Shown: piece after piece, positions 20,204 to 28,585 of the stretch
How positions within the stretch are numbered: the first letter of the stretch is position 1
Layout: every line of letters begins with the position of its first letter
Origin: Azoarcus sp. DD4
GTDB taxonomy: Bacteria > Pseudomonadota > Gammaproteobacteria > Burkholderiales > Rhodocyclaceae
Assembly: GCF_006496635.1 (NCBI RefSeq)
Contig: NZ_CP022958.1
Coordinates: 3,534,001-3,598,000, forward strand
Direction of reading: 5' to 3'
Length of the DNA: 64,000 bases
Program-made: the position numbers and the translations under genes
Notes under the pieces: model-generated
Told to the model about the DNA's origin: nothing
The model's input: only the letters and a program-made list of their open reading frames with translations
Databases searched by the model: none

Positions 20204-21523
20204 GTGAATACTGCCATCGATCTACTCATCAATGCCCGCTGGATCGTCCCGATCGAGCCCGCCGGCGTAGTGCTCGAGAACCACTCAGTGGCGATCTGCA
20301 GCGGCAAGATCGTCGACCTGCTGCCGCAGACCGAGGCCGCCGCGCACTACCTTGCCGCACGCACCGTCGACCTCCCCGAGCATGTCCTGATTCCCGGCCT
20401 GGTCAACGCCCACGCACACGCCGCGATGAACCTCATGCGCGGCATCGCCGACGACCTGCCGTTGATGCGCTGGCTGCAGGACGCCATCTGGCCAATCGAA
20501 GGCAAGCATGTCAGCGCCGACTTCGTCCGCGACGGCACCCTGCTGGCCGCGACTGAAATGCTGCGCGGCGGCATCACCACCTGCAACGACATGTATTTTC
20601 ACCCGGAGGCGGCAGCCGAGGCCTTCGACCTTGCCGGGATGAGGGCAGTGCTCGGCCTGGTCGTACTGGACTTCCCCACGCCTTACGCCGCCGACGCCGA
20701 CGACTACCTGCGCAAGGGACTTGCGGTCCGCGACCGCTGGCGCGGACATTCGCGCATTGGCTTCTCGATCGCCCCCCATGCACCCTACACCGTCTCCGAC
20801 GCCAGTTTCGAACGCGTCGCCAGCCTTGCCGCCGAACTCGACCTGCCAGTGCACATCCACATCCACGAGACGGCCGACGAGATCAGGGAGTCGCTCGCCT
20901 CCCACGGCCTCCGGCCGATTGCCCGACTGCGCAAGCTCGGACTCCTCGGAGAGAACCTCATCGGCGTCCATGCCGTCCATCTCGACGATGCCGACATCGA
21001 ACACCTCGCCCACCACGCTTGCAGCACCGTGCATTGCCCGACGTCGAACATGAAGCTCGCCAGCGGCATCTCGCCGGTGTCCCGCCTGCGCGGGGCCGGC
21101 GTGAATGTCGCCCTGGGTACCGACGGCGCAGCAAGCAACAACCGGCTGGATGTCCTTCAGGAAATGCGCCAAGCGGCACTGCTTGCCAAGGTCAGCACCG
21201 GGGACGCCACAACGCTGTCAGCCCATGAAGTCCTGCGCATGGCGACACTCGACGGCGCGCGCGCACTGGGGCTGGATCGCATCATCGGCTCGATTTCCGT
21301 CGGCAAGCAGGCCGATCTGTGCGCCGTCGCCCTCAATTCCGTCCTGACCCGTCCCTGTTTCGATCCGGCCTCGCACCTGGTTTACGTGGCTGGGCGGGAA
21401 CAGGTCACTCACGTGTGGACCGACGGCGAATCCCGCATGGATCAAGGCGTTCCGCTGTTGCAAATAAGAGACAAAGAATTGCTCAGGCTCGCAGCGCTGT
21501 GGCAAACTAAACTTGTTAATTGA
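20204..21523 (+). CDS. TRZ/ATZ family amidohydrolase (MtaD-like deaminase)
   Basis: A 439-residue metal-dependent hydrolase of the 5-methylthioadenosine/S-adenosylhomocysteine deaminase type. Metal-binding signatures: NAHAHAAMNLMRG, HIHIHETADE, HAVHLDDADIEHLA and GTDGAASNNRLDVLQEM. The start is taken as GTG at 20204, which gives the usual N-terminus (NTAIDLLINARWIVPIEP); the frame is open further upstream but that would overlap the kinase. In betaproteobacteria this gene commonly sits just before ubiG and gph; here an OmpA gene is interposed. Substrate could be MTA, SAH or another aminopurine. Confidence 0.88.
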   Translation: MNTAIDLLINARWIVPIEPAGVVLENHSVAICSGKIVDLLPQTEAAAHYLAARTVDLPEHVLIPGLVNAHAHAAMNLMRGIADDLPLMRWLQDAIWPIEGKHVSADFVRDGTLLAATEMLRGGITTCNDMYFHPEAAAEAFDLAGMRAVLGLVVLDFPTPYAADADDYLRKGLAVRDRWRGHSRIGFSIAPHAPYTVSDASFERVASLAAELDLPVHIHIHETADEIRESLASHGLRPIARLRKLGLLGENLIGVHAVHLDDADIEHLAHHACSTVHCPTSNMKLASGISPVSRLRGAGVNVALGTDGAASNNRLDVLQEMRQAALLAKVSTGDATTLSAHEVLRMATLDGARALGLDRIIGSISVGKQADLCAVALNSVLTRPCFDPASHLVYVAGREQVTHVWTDGESRMDQGVPLLQIRDKELLRLAALWQTKLVN

Positions 21524-21625
21524 ACTGGATAAACCTGTTCGATACGACAAGAATTCGGCTATGTTGAGGCTGTATTCCTGCTTAATGCAGCGGCTTTCCA
21601 GTCTTTGCCCTTCAATGAGGAAACC

Positions 21626-22339
21626 ATGATCAAACACACCAAGAAACAGATGCTCATGCTGGCCGCGATCGCCTCGATCGGCTTGTCCGCTTCCAGCGCC
21701 TTCGCTCAAGCGAAGGACGTTGTCGTTGATGGCAAGGGTGAAGTCCCCTACGTGATCGATGCCCGCAACGTGGTTGCCCGCAGTGGTACCGGCCTGTGCT
21801 GGCGCACCGGCTACTGGAGCCCGGCCGCCGCATCCACCGCCATGGCTGGTCAGTTCCCCGCCGGCTGCGAATGCGATGGCGACATCGTTCCGAAAGAAAA
21901 GTGTACCCCCGCTGTCGCCTCTGCTCCGGCTGCCGCCCCGGCCCCCGGTCCGAAGCCGACCGCCGACAAGATCAAGCTGTCTGCCGACGCCCTGTTCGAC
22001 TTCGACAAGGCTGTCCTGAAGCCGGAAGGCAAGGCCAAGCTCGACGATCTCGCCGCCAAGTCCAAGAGCGTCAAGCTCGAAGTGATCCTGGCCGTCGGCC
22101 ACACCGACCGCCTCGGCTCCGACTCCTACAACCAGAAGCTGTCCGAGCGCCGCGCTGCCGCCGTGAAGACCTACCTGGTCAGCAAGGGCGTCGAAGCCAA
22201 CCGCGTCTACACCGAAGGCAAGGGCGAAAAGCAGCCCGTGACCGGCACCAAGTGCGATACCGTCAAGAACCGCAAGGCTCTGATCGAGTGCCTGCAGCCG
22301 GATCGCCGCGTCGAAGTGGAAGTGATCGGCTCCAAGTAA
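21626..22339 (+). CDS. OmpA family outer-membrane protein
   Basis: A 237-residue exported protein. The signal peptide is residues 1-27 (ending SAFA), followed by a ~100-residue domain with the cysteine-containing GLCWRTGYWSP segment, a Pro/Ala linker (~95-120), and an OmpA peptidoglycan-binding domain (~128-235) with FDFDKAVLKPEGKAKLDDLA, VGHTDRLGSDSYNQKLSERRA and the final PDRRVEVEV. There is no room for an eight-strand OmpA barrel, so it resembles the short betaproteobacterial OmpA/Pal-like proteins that tether the outer membrane to the wall. The frame is open to 21605, but the ATG at 21626 begins the signal. A strong terminator follows. Confidence 0.93.
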   Translation: MIKHTKKQMLMLAAIASIGLSASSAFAQAKDVVVDGKGEVPYVIDARNVVARSGTGLCWRTGYWSPAAASTAMAGQFPAGCECDGDIVPKEKCTPAVASAPAAAPAPGPKPTADKIKLSADALFDFDKAVLKPEGKAKLDDLAAKSKSVKLEVILAVGHTDRLGSDSYNQKLSERRAAAVKTYLVSKGVEANRVYTEGKGEKQPVTGTKCDTVKNRKALIECLQPDRRVEVEVIGSK

Positions 22340-22359
22340 TACGCCGCATCATCGCGAAA

Positions 22360-22383
22360 AGCCCTGCTTCGGCAGGGCTTTTT
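22360..22383 (+). terminator. Rho-independent terminator of the OmpA gene
   Basis: Perfect 8-bp stem AGCCCTGC / GCAGGGCT with a stable TTCG tetraloop, followed by a T-run. It lies 20 bp beyond the OmpA stop codon, as expected for a highly expressed outer-membrane protein gene. Confidence 0.93.
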
Positions 22384-22452
22384 CATTTATGAAGCACGAA
22401 CGCAATTGCGTGGTTCCAGTCTGAGCAGCGTGGTCACACAAAGGCAAACCTG

Positions 22453-23154
22453 ATGAATACCAATTCCGATCCCGCCGAAGTCCAGAAATTCAGCGATCTC
22501 GCCCACCGCTGGTGGGATCCGGCCTCGGAGTTCAAGCCCTTACACGAGATCAATCCGCTTCGCCTCGACTGGATAGATGCGCGCTGCAGTCTTGCAGGCA
22601 AGCAGGTGCTCGACGTCGGCTGCGGCGGCGGGTTGCTATCCGAAGGCATGGCGCAGCGCGGCGCCAGGGTTTCCGGTATCGATCTCTCCGACAAGGCGCT
22701 TGGCGTCGCCCGCCTTCACCTGTACGAAAGCGGCCTCGAGATCGATTACCAGCTCACCAGCGCGGAAGCCCACGCCGACAGGCATCCTGCGTCCTTCGAC
22801 GTGGTCACCTGCATGGAGATGCTGGAACACGTGCCCGATCCCGCCAGCACCGTCAGGGCCTGCGCCCAGCTGGTCAAACCCGGCGGTGACATCTTCTTCT
22901 CGACCCTCAACCGCAAATTCAAGTCCTATCTGCTGGCCATCATTGGTGCAGAGTACGTCCTGAACCTCCTGCCACGCGGAACCCACGAGTATTCGAAGTT
23001 CATCAAACCGTCGGAGCTCGCCCGCTACTGCCGCGACGCCGAGCTGGAAGTGTCGAACCTGACCGGAATGAGCTACAGCCCGATCAGCAAGGTGTATTCG
23101 CTGGGCGCTGATACCGACGTCAATTACCTCGTCCACGCGCGGCGTATCGCCTGA
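22453..23154 (+). CDS. ubiG: Ubiquinone biosynthesis O-methyltransferase UbiG
   Basis: A 233-residue SAM-dependent methyltransferase that carries out both O-methylations of ubiquinone synthesis. Motifs: FSDLAHRWWDP near the N-terminus, the SAM-binding VLDVGCGGGLLSEGMA, CMEMLEHVPDP, and the C-terminal GMSYSPISKVYSL. Full family length. It has its own space after the OmpA terminator and precedes the initiator tRNA gene. Confidence 0.97.
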   Translation: MNTNSDPAEVQKFSDLAHRWWDPASEFKPLHEINPLRLDWIDARCSLAGKQVLDVGCGGGLLSEGMAQRGARVSGIDLSDKALGVARLHLYESGLEIDYQLTSAEAHADRHPASFDVVTCMEMLEHVPDPASTVRACAQLVKPGGDIFFSTLNRKFKSYLLAIIGAEYVLNLLPRGTHEYSKFIKPSELARYCRDAELEVSNLTGMSYSPISKVYSLGADTDVNYLVHARRIA

Positions 23155-23222
23155 ACAGGGGTCGCGTTCGGCGCCCTGAAACCCGCCAAAGGTATCGACG
23201 CAGCAAATTATTCACAAAATAC

Positions 23223-23251
23223 TTGACTCATTGTTTTCCGCTGTATATAGT
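23223..23251 (+). promoter_or_regulatory. Promoter of the initiator tRNA gene
   Basis: TTGACT (23223-23228), 17-bp spacer, TATAGT (23246-23251), placing the start about seven bases downstream and just ahead of the tRNA. This is the closest match to a sigma-70 consensus in the window and the flanking sequence is unusually A+T-rich, as expected for a stable-RNA promoter. Confidence 0.8.
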
Positions 23252-23265
23252 TATGCCTTCTCCGA

Positions 23266-23343
<78 letters not shown>

Positions 23344-23351
23344 AAAAAGAA

Positions 23352-23385
23352 ACAGGCCGACAGCGAAAGCTGATCGGCCTGTTTT
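23352..23385 (+). terminator. Terminator of the tRNA-fMet transcript
   Basis: Nine-pair stem ACAGGCCGA / TCGGCCTGT with an inner CAGC...GCTG extension and T-rich tail, ten bases after the tRNA. Confidence 0.85.
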
Positions 23386-23508
23386 GCTTTCCAAGAGCCT
23401 TTCTGTTCGGCATGACCGTGCAGCCCGGCTCTCGCGCCGTACTTTGCGCTTCGCGGCATTTTCGTCGCCTGATGGACAAGACGCGCGCGTGATGAACAAT
23501 AATCGCGG

Positions 23509-25305
23509 ATGTCCAGCGATCTCCAGAACTCCCCAGCGGCCGGCCGCAAGCTGTCCGCCTTGAAAGGCCTGTGGCCGTTTCTGCGTCCGTACCGACCCCG
23601 AATCGCATTGGCCTTCGTGCTGCTATGCCTGGGGTCCGTGACCATACTCCTGGTGCCGCTCGCCTTTCGCGACCTCGTCGATTTCGGCTTCGGCAGCGGC
23701 ACGCAAACGAGGGGTGGCGTCCTTGGCGCCTTCAGCCTCAACGGCCACTTCATCGCGCTGTTCGGCTTGGCAAGCTTCTGGGCGGTGACGGTGGCGGCGC
23801 GCTACTACACCGTTTCGTGGATAGGCGAGCGGGCGACGGCGGATTTGCGCAGCGCGGTCTACGCCCGGGTGTTGTCCCAGTCGCCGCAGTTCTTCGAAAC
23901 CTTGCAGACCGGTGAGGTCTTGTCCCGTCTGACCGGAGACACGACCCTGATCCAGACCGTGGTCGGCAGCTCGGTTTCGATGGGCTTGCGCAGCCTGTTC
24001 CAGTTCGTCGGCGGCATGATCATGCTGGCGGTCACCAGCGCCTATCTCTTTTCGCTGAATCTCGGCCTGATGGCGCTGCTGACCTTGCCCATCATCGCCA
24101 TCGGTCGCAAGGTCAAGCGACTCTCCCGCGAATCGCAGGACAGGATCGCCGATGCATCGGCCCTGGCCGGCGAGATCCTCAACGCCATGCCGACCGTGCA
24201 GGCATACACCCAGGAAGCGCAGGAGGTCCGCCGCTTCGCACAGCGAACCGAAGCGAGCTTTCTGACGGCGATCCGGCGTACGCGGGTGCGTGCCGCATTG
24301 ACGGCACTCATCATCACCGCCGTCATGGGCACCATCATCTTCGTGCTCTGGGTCGGGGCGCGCCAGGTGCATGACGGCACCATGACCACCGGCCAGCTGG
24401 CTTCCTTCGTCCTGTACGCGGCGCTGGTGGCCGGTGGCGTCGGCACCATGGCGGAGGTATGGGGCGACGTGATGCGTGCGGCCGGCGCCGCCGAGCGCCT
24501 GCTCGACCTGCTGCACGCCGAGCCCACCATTCGCGAAGCGCCGGGCGCCCAAGCCCCGCTGGTTTCCGCCCAGGCCGCGATCCGCTTCGAGCATGTCGTG
24601 TTCGCCTACCCCGCCCGGCCGGAGATCCGCGCCGTCGACGATGTCTGCCTGGACATCGCCCCCGGCGAATGCGTTGCGCTGGTCGGTCCCTCCGGCGCCG
24701 GCAAGACGAGTCTGTTCCAGTTGCTGCTGCGCTACTACGAGGTGTCCGGCGGCTGCATCCGGATCAACGGCCAGGACATCCGCCAGCTGAGCCTGCACGA
24801 TCTGCGCAGGGACATCGCGATCGTGCCCCAGGATCCGGTGATCTTTTCCGCCAGCGCGTTGGAGAACATCCGCTATGGCCGGCCGGAGGCGAGCGATGAA
24901 GAGGTGGTGGCGGCAGCCAGGGCGGCGGTCGCCGACGACTTCATCGAGCGTCTGCCCGAGCGCTACCAGACCTTCCTCGGCGAGCGCGGCACCCGCTTGT
25001 CCGGCGGTCAGCGCCAGCGCATCGCGATTGCCCGGGCAGTCCTGAAAGGCGCACGCCTGCTGCTGCTCGACGAGGCTACCAGCGCCCTCGATGCGGAATC
25101 CGAGATCCTCGTACAGAAGGGGCTCAGCGCGGCCATGCAGGGACGCACCACGCTGATCATCGCCCATCGACTGGCCACGGTGCAGAAGGCCGACCGCATC
25201 GTGGTCATGGAGCGGGGGCGCATCGTCGAGATCGGCACGCCCGAAGATCTGCGCAAACAGGGCGGGCTCTACTCGCGGCTGGCCGCGCTGCAGCTCGACC
25301 TCTGA
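23509..25305 (+). CDS. ABC transporter, fused permease/ATPase (MsbA-related exporter)
   Basis: A 598-residue half-transporter that would work as a homodimer. The N-terminal ~320 residues hold six membrane helices of the ABC exporter fold; the ATPase half has Walker A GPSGAGKT (393-400), the signature LSGGQ (497-501) and Walker B/D-loop LLLLDEATSALD (~517-528). It resembles the MsbA-related type I exporters common in proteobacteria rather than true MsbA, whose gene usually lies beside lpxK. Substrate unknown; lipid or peptide export is possible. The stop is 2 bp from the convergent stop of the next gene. Confidence 0.93.
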   Translation: MSSDLQNSPAAGRKLSALKGLWPFLRPYRPRIALAFVLLCLGSVTILLVPLAFRDLVDFGFGSGTQTRGGVLGAFSLNGHFIALFGLASFWAVTVAARYYTVSWIGERATADLRSAVYARVLSQSPQFFETLQTGEVLSRLTGDTTLIQTVVGSSVSMGLRSLFQFVGGMIMLAVTSAYLFSLNLGLMALLTLPIIAIGRKVKRLSRESQDRIADASALAGEILNAMPTVQAYTQEAQEVRRFAQRTEASFLTAIRRTRVRAALTALIITAVMGTIIFVLWVGARQVHDGTMTTGQLASFVLYAALVAGGVGTMAEVWGDVMRAAGAAERLLDLLHAEPTIREAPGAQAPLVSAQAAIRFEHVVFAYPARPEIRAVDDVCLDIAPGECVALVGPSGAGKTSLFQLLLRYYEVSGGCIRINGQDIRQLSLHDLRRDIAIVPQDPVIFSASALENIRYGRPEASDEEVVAAARAAVADDFIERLPERYQTFLGERGTRLSGGQRQRIAIARAVLKGARLLLLDEATSALDAESEILVQKGLSAAMQGRTTLIIAHRLATVQKADRIVVMERGRIVEIGTPEDLRKQGGLYSRLAALQLDL

Positions 25306-25307
25306 AG

Positions 25308-28300
25308 TCAGGCGATAGCGACCGCCTCACCGCCCTCGCCATCGGCTTCGCCGGCCGGTGCGAACAGGTGCTCGAAGGCGTCGGGGCTGAGCGGGTGATG
25401 GAAGAGGTAACCCTGCCCCATCTCGCAGTGGTGTTCCTTCAGGAAGACCAGCTGATCCTCGGTTTCTATCCCTTCGGCCAGCACGTGCATGCCCAGGGCG
25501 TGGGCCATATCGATGATGGCGGTGATGATGGAGCGCTTGCCGGCCTCGTCGGCGATACCGCGGACGAAGCTCTGGTCGACCTTGAGCTCCTGGATGGGCA
25601 AACGCCCGAGATAAGCCAGCGAGGAATAGCCGGTGCCGAAGTCGTCGATGCTGACGGCGATGCCGTGCTCGGTGAGTTGCAGCAGCATCTGGCGGGCACC
25701 GTCGAGGTCTTCCATCAGGGTTCCTTCGGTCAGTTCGAGGCAGATGGCTTCCGGCGGCACCCCGTGGCGTTCGAGCAAGCGCCACAGGTTCTCGACGAAA
25801 TGCGGCTCACGCAGCTGCTGGGCTGCGATGTTGACCGAAATGCGCGGTGGAACGAGGCCGTGGCGGCGCCACAGGGCGATCTGGGCGAGCACGACGACGA
25901 GCACATGCTCGCTCAGCGTGACGATGAGCCCGGCTGCTTCCGCGGCGGGAATGAAGCGCCCTGCAGGCACATTGCCGAGAACGGGGTCCTTCCAGCGCAG
26001 CAGTGCTTCGGCACCGACCAGCGCCCCGTCGGCAAGCGCTGTCTGCGGTTGATAGACGACCTCGAAGCGGTCGTTGTCGAGCGCGGCACGCAGGCCGGTC
26101 TCCAGACTCATCCGCTGCTGCACCTGCGCCTGCATCTCGGCGGCAAAGAAGCGGACGTGGTTGCGCCCCTGCGCCTTGGCATCGTGGAGCGCGGTATCGG
26201 CGTCGCGCAGCAGGCCGGCGGCGGTATCGCTGTCGGCCGGGAACACGCTGATGCCGATGCTCGCGGTGGCGAACAGCTCCTGGCCGCGAACGCCGAAAGA
26301 GATGGACAGGTATTCCAGGGCGCGGGCGGCAATGGCGCTCAGCGTGTCGGCAGGACAGCCACGCAGGATCACCGCGAACTCGTCGCCGCCGACCCGTGCC
26401 ACGGTATGGGCGTCGCACAGGCAGCGACGCAGGCGTTCGGCAACCTGTTGCAGCAGTGCGTCGCCGACATCGTGGCCGAGCGCGTCGTTGATGCCCTGGA
26501 AGTCGTCGAGGTCGACCAGCATCACGGCAAACGCCTCGCGGGCGCGCCGCGCCTCGGCGACGCAATCGGAAAGACGCTCCATCAACAGCGCGCGGTTGGG
26601 CAGCCCGGTGAGCTCATCGTGCTTGCTCATGAAGCGGATGCGCTGCTGCGAGTCCTTCTGCGCGCTGCTGTCGCCGAAGATCGCGATGTAGCCCTGCACT
26701 GCCCCCTCGCCGCCTCTCACCGCGTAAATGGTAAGCCACTCCGGATAGATCTCGCCGTTCTTGCGCCGGTTCTGGATCTCCCCCTGCCAGCGGCCCTGTT
26801 CGGCCAGCTTGCGCCACATGCCTTCGTAGAACGCCTTCGAATGCAGGCCGGACTGGAGGACGCTGGGGCGCTTGCCGGCGATGTCCTCCAGCGCGTACCC
26901 AGTGATGCGCGTGAAAGCGGGATTGACGGTGAGGATGACGCCGCGCGCATCGGTCACCATCACCCCTTCATCGCTACCGGCCAGCCCTTGGACGGCGTTC
27001 GCGGCGGCGCCCTGCGCCCCGTCCGGCCCCCGTTCGGTCGCCTGCGTGCAGATCGCCTGCACATGGCCGGCTTCGTCGAAAATCGGAAACCGCACCGTTA
27101 CCAGGCGGACGAGCCGCCGCCCGAGCGGGATCTCGTCCACCGATTCGCTGCGCTGCGTGCGCTGCATCGCTTCCAGATCGCGCGCCCGCAACCGGCGCGC
27201 AGGCTCCGCCTCGAAAAGCTGGGCATCGGTCCGCCCGAGCACGTCGGCGGACTTCACCCCGAACACTTCCTCGAAGCGGCGGTTCACAAAGGCATAGTGA
27301 CCGTCCAGATCCTTGAGCGAGACGACCGACTCGGACTGGTCGACCATCGTCGCCAGCAAGGTCTGCCGGCCATCCGGCGCCGCCGGCTCGCCACGGGCCA
27401 TCGACGCGAACGGCGAAGCCGTCACCGGCAGCGGCACCGAGACGACAAAGCCGAGCAGCGCCCCGCCACGGAAGACGGGTTCGATACGATTCGCAAGCAA
27501 CCAGTCCGGCAACTGCAGCGGCGGCGTCCCTGCCCTGGATGCCGCGCCTTCGCCCACCGGAATGACGGTTTCGGGGCCCAGCGCCACGCCCCATGCCGCG
27601 AGCGCTGCCGCAGCCCTGTCGTTCGCCTTGACCAGGCGCCCGCGGCTGTCGAACAGCATCACGCCGTCGGCGGCGGACAGGCGTTGCACGCCCGCTTCGA
27701 GCAGCTGAAAACGCCGCTCAAGCTCCATCTGCGCCAGCCGGTTCTCGATGCTGTTGGCGGTGGTGGCCACCAGCGGCAGACTGTGCGGGGTGTAGTCGCG
27801 ACGCAGGCCGGAAACATCAAGCACGCCGACGATGCTTGCATCCACCGGGTCGCGGATGACCGCGGCGGAGCACGTCCACTTCTGGATGGGCTCACAGAAA
27901 TGCTCGGCACCGTGGACCTGGATATGTTGCCCCAGCGCCAGCGCGGTGCCGATGGCATTGGTGCCGATGCTGGACTCCTGCCAGTTGTTGCCCGGCACCA
28001 TGCCGGCCGCCGCCATGGCGTCGCGGATGCGCGGGTCGCCCTCGACGTCCAGCACCGTCCCTTCCGGATCGGTAAGGACCATCACCGTGCCGGTCTGGGC
28101 CAGCAGGCCGCGCGACTGGACCATGAAGGGCGCACTCGCGGAGATCAGGCGTTCATGCCGTTTGCGCAGCGCTTCGAGACCATCCCGGCCGACCCGCGGC
28201 AGCGCTTCGCCACGCACCGGATCGACCCGGCCGACCAGGCAGCGCCGCCATGAATCGTCAATGGCGCGCCGCAGGCCGACGCCTGCCGCATACGCTTCGC

Positions 28301-28385
28301 CACCAAGGAATCGCTCCCACGCGGTCTTGACCTGCGTATTGTTCCTTGGACGGGCCAGCCAGCTCGCCTGGACGATCTTTGTCAC
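25308..28385 (-). CDS. AcoR-type GAF sensor fused to PAS-PAS-GGDEF-EAL (c-di-GMP signalling)
   Basis: A ~1025-residue soluble protein. Residues ~20-225 match the N-terminal sensory region of AcoR/sigma-54 activators (SWRRCL, GNNWQESSIGTNAIGTAL, HFCEPIQKWTCSAAVIRDP), followed by a linker region (~225-340), two PAS domains (~345-450, ~460-575), GGDEF with intact motif at 666-670 and EAL with intact motif at 793-795. The AAA+ and Fis domains of AcoR are absent, so the sensor has been coupled to c-di-GMP turnover instead. The GTG at 28385 is preferred for its GGGGGG ribosome site; an ATG at 28436 is an alternative. Divergent from the hut operon. Confidence 0.9.
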   Translation of the reverse strand: MTKIVQASWLARPRNNTQVKTAWERFLGGEAYAAGVGLRRAIDDSWRRCLVGRVDPVRGEALPRVGRDGLEALRKRHERLISASAPFMVQSRGLLAQTGTVMVLTDPEGTVLDVEGDPRIRDAMAAAGMVPGNNWQESSIGTNAIGTALALGQHIQVHGAEHFCEPIQKWTCSAAVIRDPVDASIVGVLDVSGLRRDYTPHSLPLVATTANSIENRLAQMELERRFQLLEAGVQRLSAADGVMLFDSRGRLVKANDRAAAALAAWGVALGPETVIPVGEGAASRAGTPPLQLPDWLLANRIEPVFRGGALLGFVVSVPLPVTASPFASMARGEPAAPDGRQTLLATMVDQSESVVSLKDLDGHYAFVNRRFEEVFGVKSADVLGRTDAQLFEAEPARRLRARDLEAMQRTQRSESVDEIPLGRRLVRLVTVRFPIFDEAGHVQAICTQATERGPDGAQGAAANAVQGLAGSDEGVMVTDARGVILTVNPAFTRITGYALEDIAGKRPSVLQSGLHSKAFYEGMWRKLAEQGRWQGEIQNRRKNGEIYPEWLTIYAVRGGEGAVQGYIAIFGDSSAQKDSQQRIRFMSKHDELTGLPNRALLMERLSDCVAEARRAREAFAVMLVDLDDFQGINDALGHDVGDALLQQVAERLRRCLCDAHTVARVGGDEFAVILRGCPADTLSAIAARALEYLSISFGVRGQELFATASIGISVFPADSDTAAGLLRDADTALHDAKAQGRNHVRFFAAEMQAQVQQRMSLETGLRAALDNDRFEVVYQPQTALADGALVGAEALLRWKDPVLGNVPAGRFIPAAEAAGLIVTLSEHVLVVVLAQIALWRRHGLVPPRISVNIAAQQLREPHFVENLWRLLERHGVPPEAICLELTEGTLMEDLDGARQMLLQLTEHGIAVSIDDFGTGYSSLAYLGRLPIQELKVDQSFVRGIADEAGKRSIITAIIDMAHALGMHVLAEGIETEDQLVFLKEHHCEMGQGYLFHHPLSPDAFEHLFAPAGEADGEGGEAVAIA

Positions 28386-28469
28386 GGTACCCCCCGACCG
28401 ACACGCGACCATCAATTGGAACGCTGCCGGCCACATAAGATTCCCGCAGCTCAGGGACGGGCATCACCA

Positions 28470-28480
28470 TGTATAGACAA
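28470..28480. promoter_or_regulatory. hutO2: Distal HutC-like operator
   Basis: TGTATAGACAA, the same core in the opposite orientation as the promoter-proximal site, about 82 bp upstream of it (close to eight helical turns). It lies in the gap between the divergent GGDEF-EAL gene and hutI. Named here by similarity only; binding is inferred. Confidence 0.5.
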
Positions 28481-28526
28481 ATCCGCGCTAACACTGCGCC
28501 GGCGCTGATGGCGGGGGCGGGATGGC

Positions 28527-28555
28527 TTGACGCGTACCGCCGCGCTTCATATTGT
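28527..28555 (+). promoter_or_regulatory. Promoter of the hut operon
   Basis: TTGACG (28527-28532), 17-bp spacer, TATTGT (28550-28555). It drives hutI, whose ATG is 30 bp downstream. The -10 overlaps the HutC-like operator, consistent with repression by promoter occlusion. Confidence 0.6.
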
Positions 28556-28563
28556 CTATACAA
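28552..28563. promoter_or_regulatory. hutO1: Promoter-proximal HutC-like operator
   Basis: TTGTCTATACAA (on the other strand CTTGTATAGACAAT with its flanks), a near-palindrome matching the TTGTNNNNACAA half-site pattern known for GntR-type HutC repressors. It overlaps the -10 of the hut promoter. The operon encodes its own HutC at its end, so feedback control is expected. Confidence 0.65.
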
Positions 28564-28585
28564 GAAATCAGGCAGAGGCCCATCC

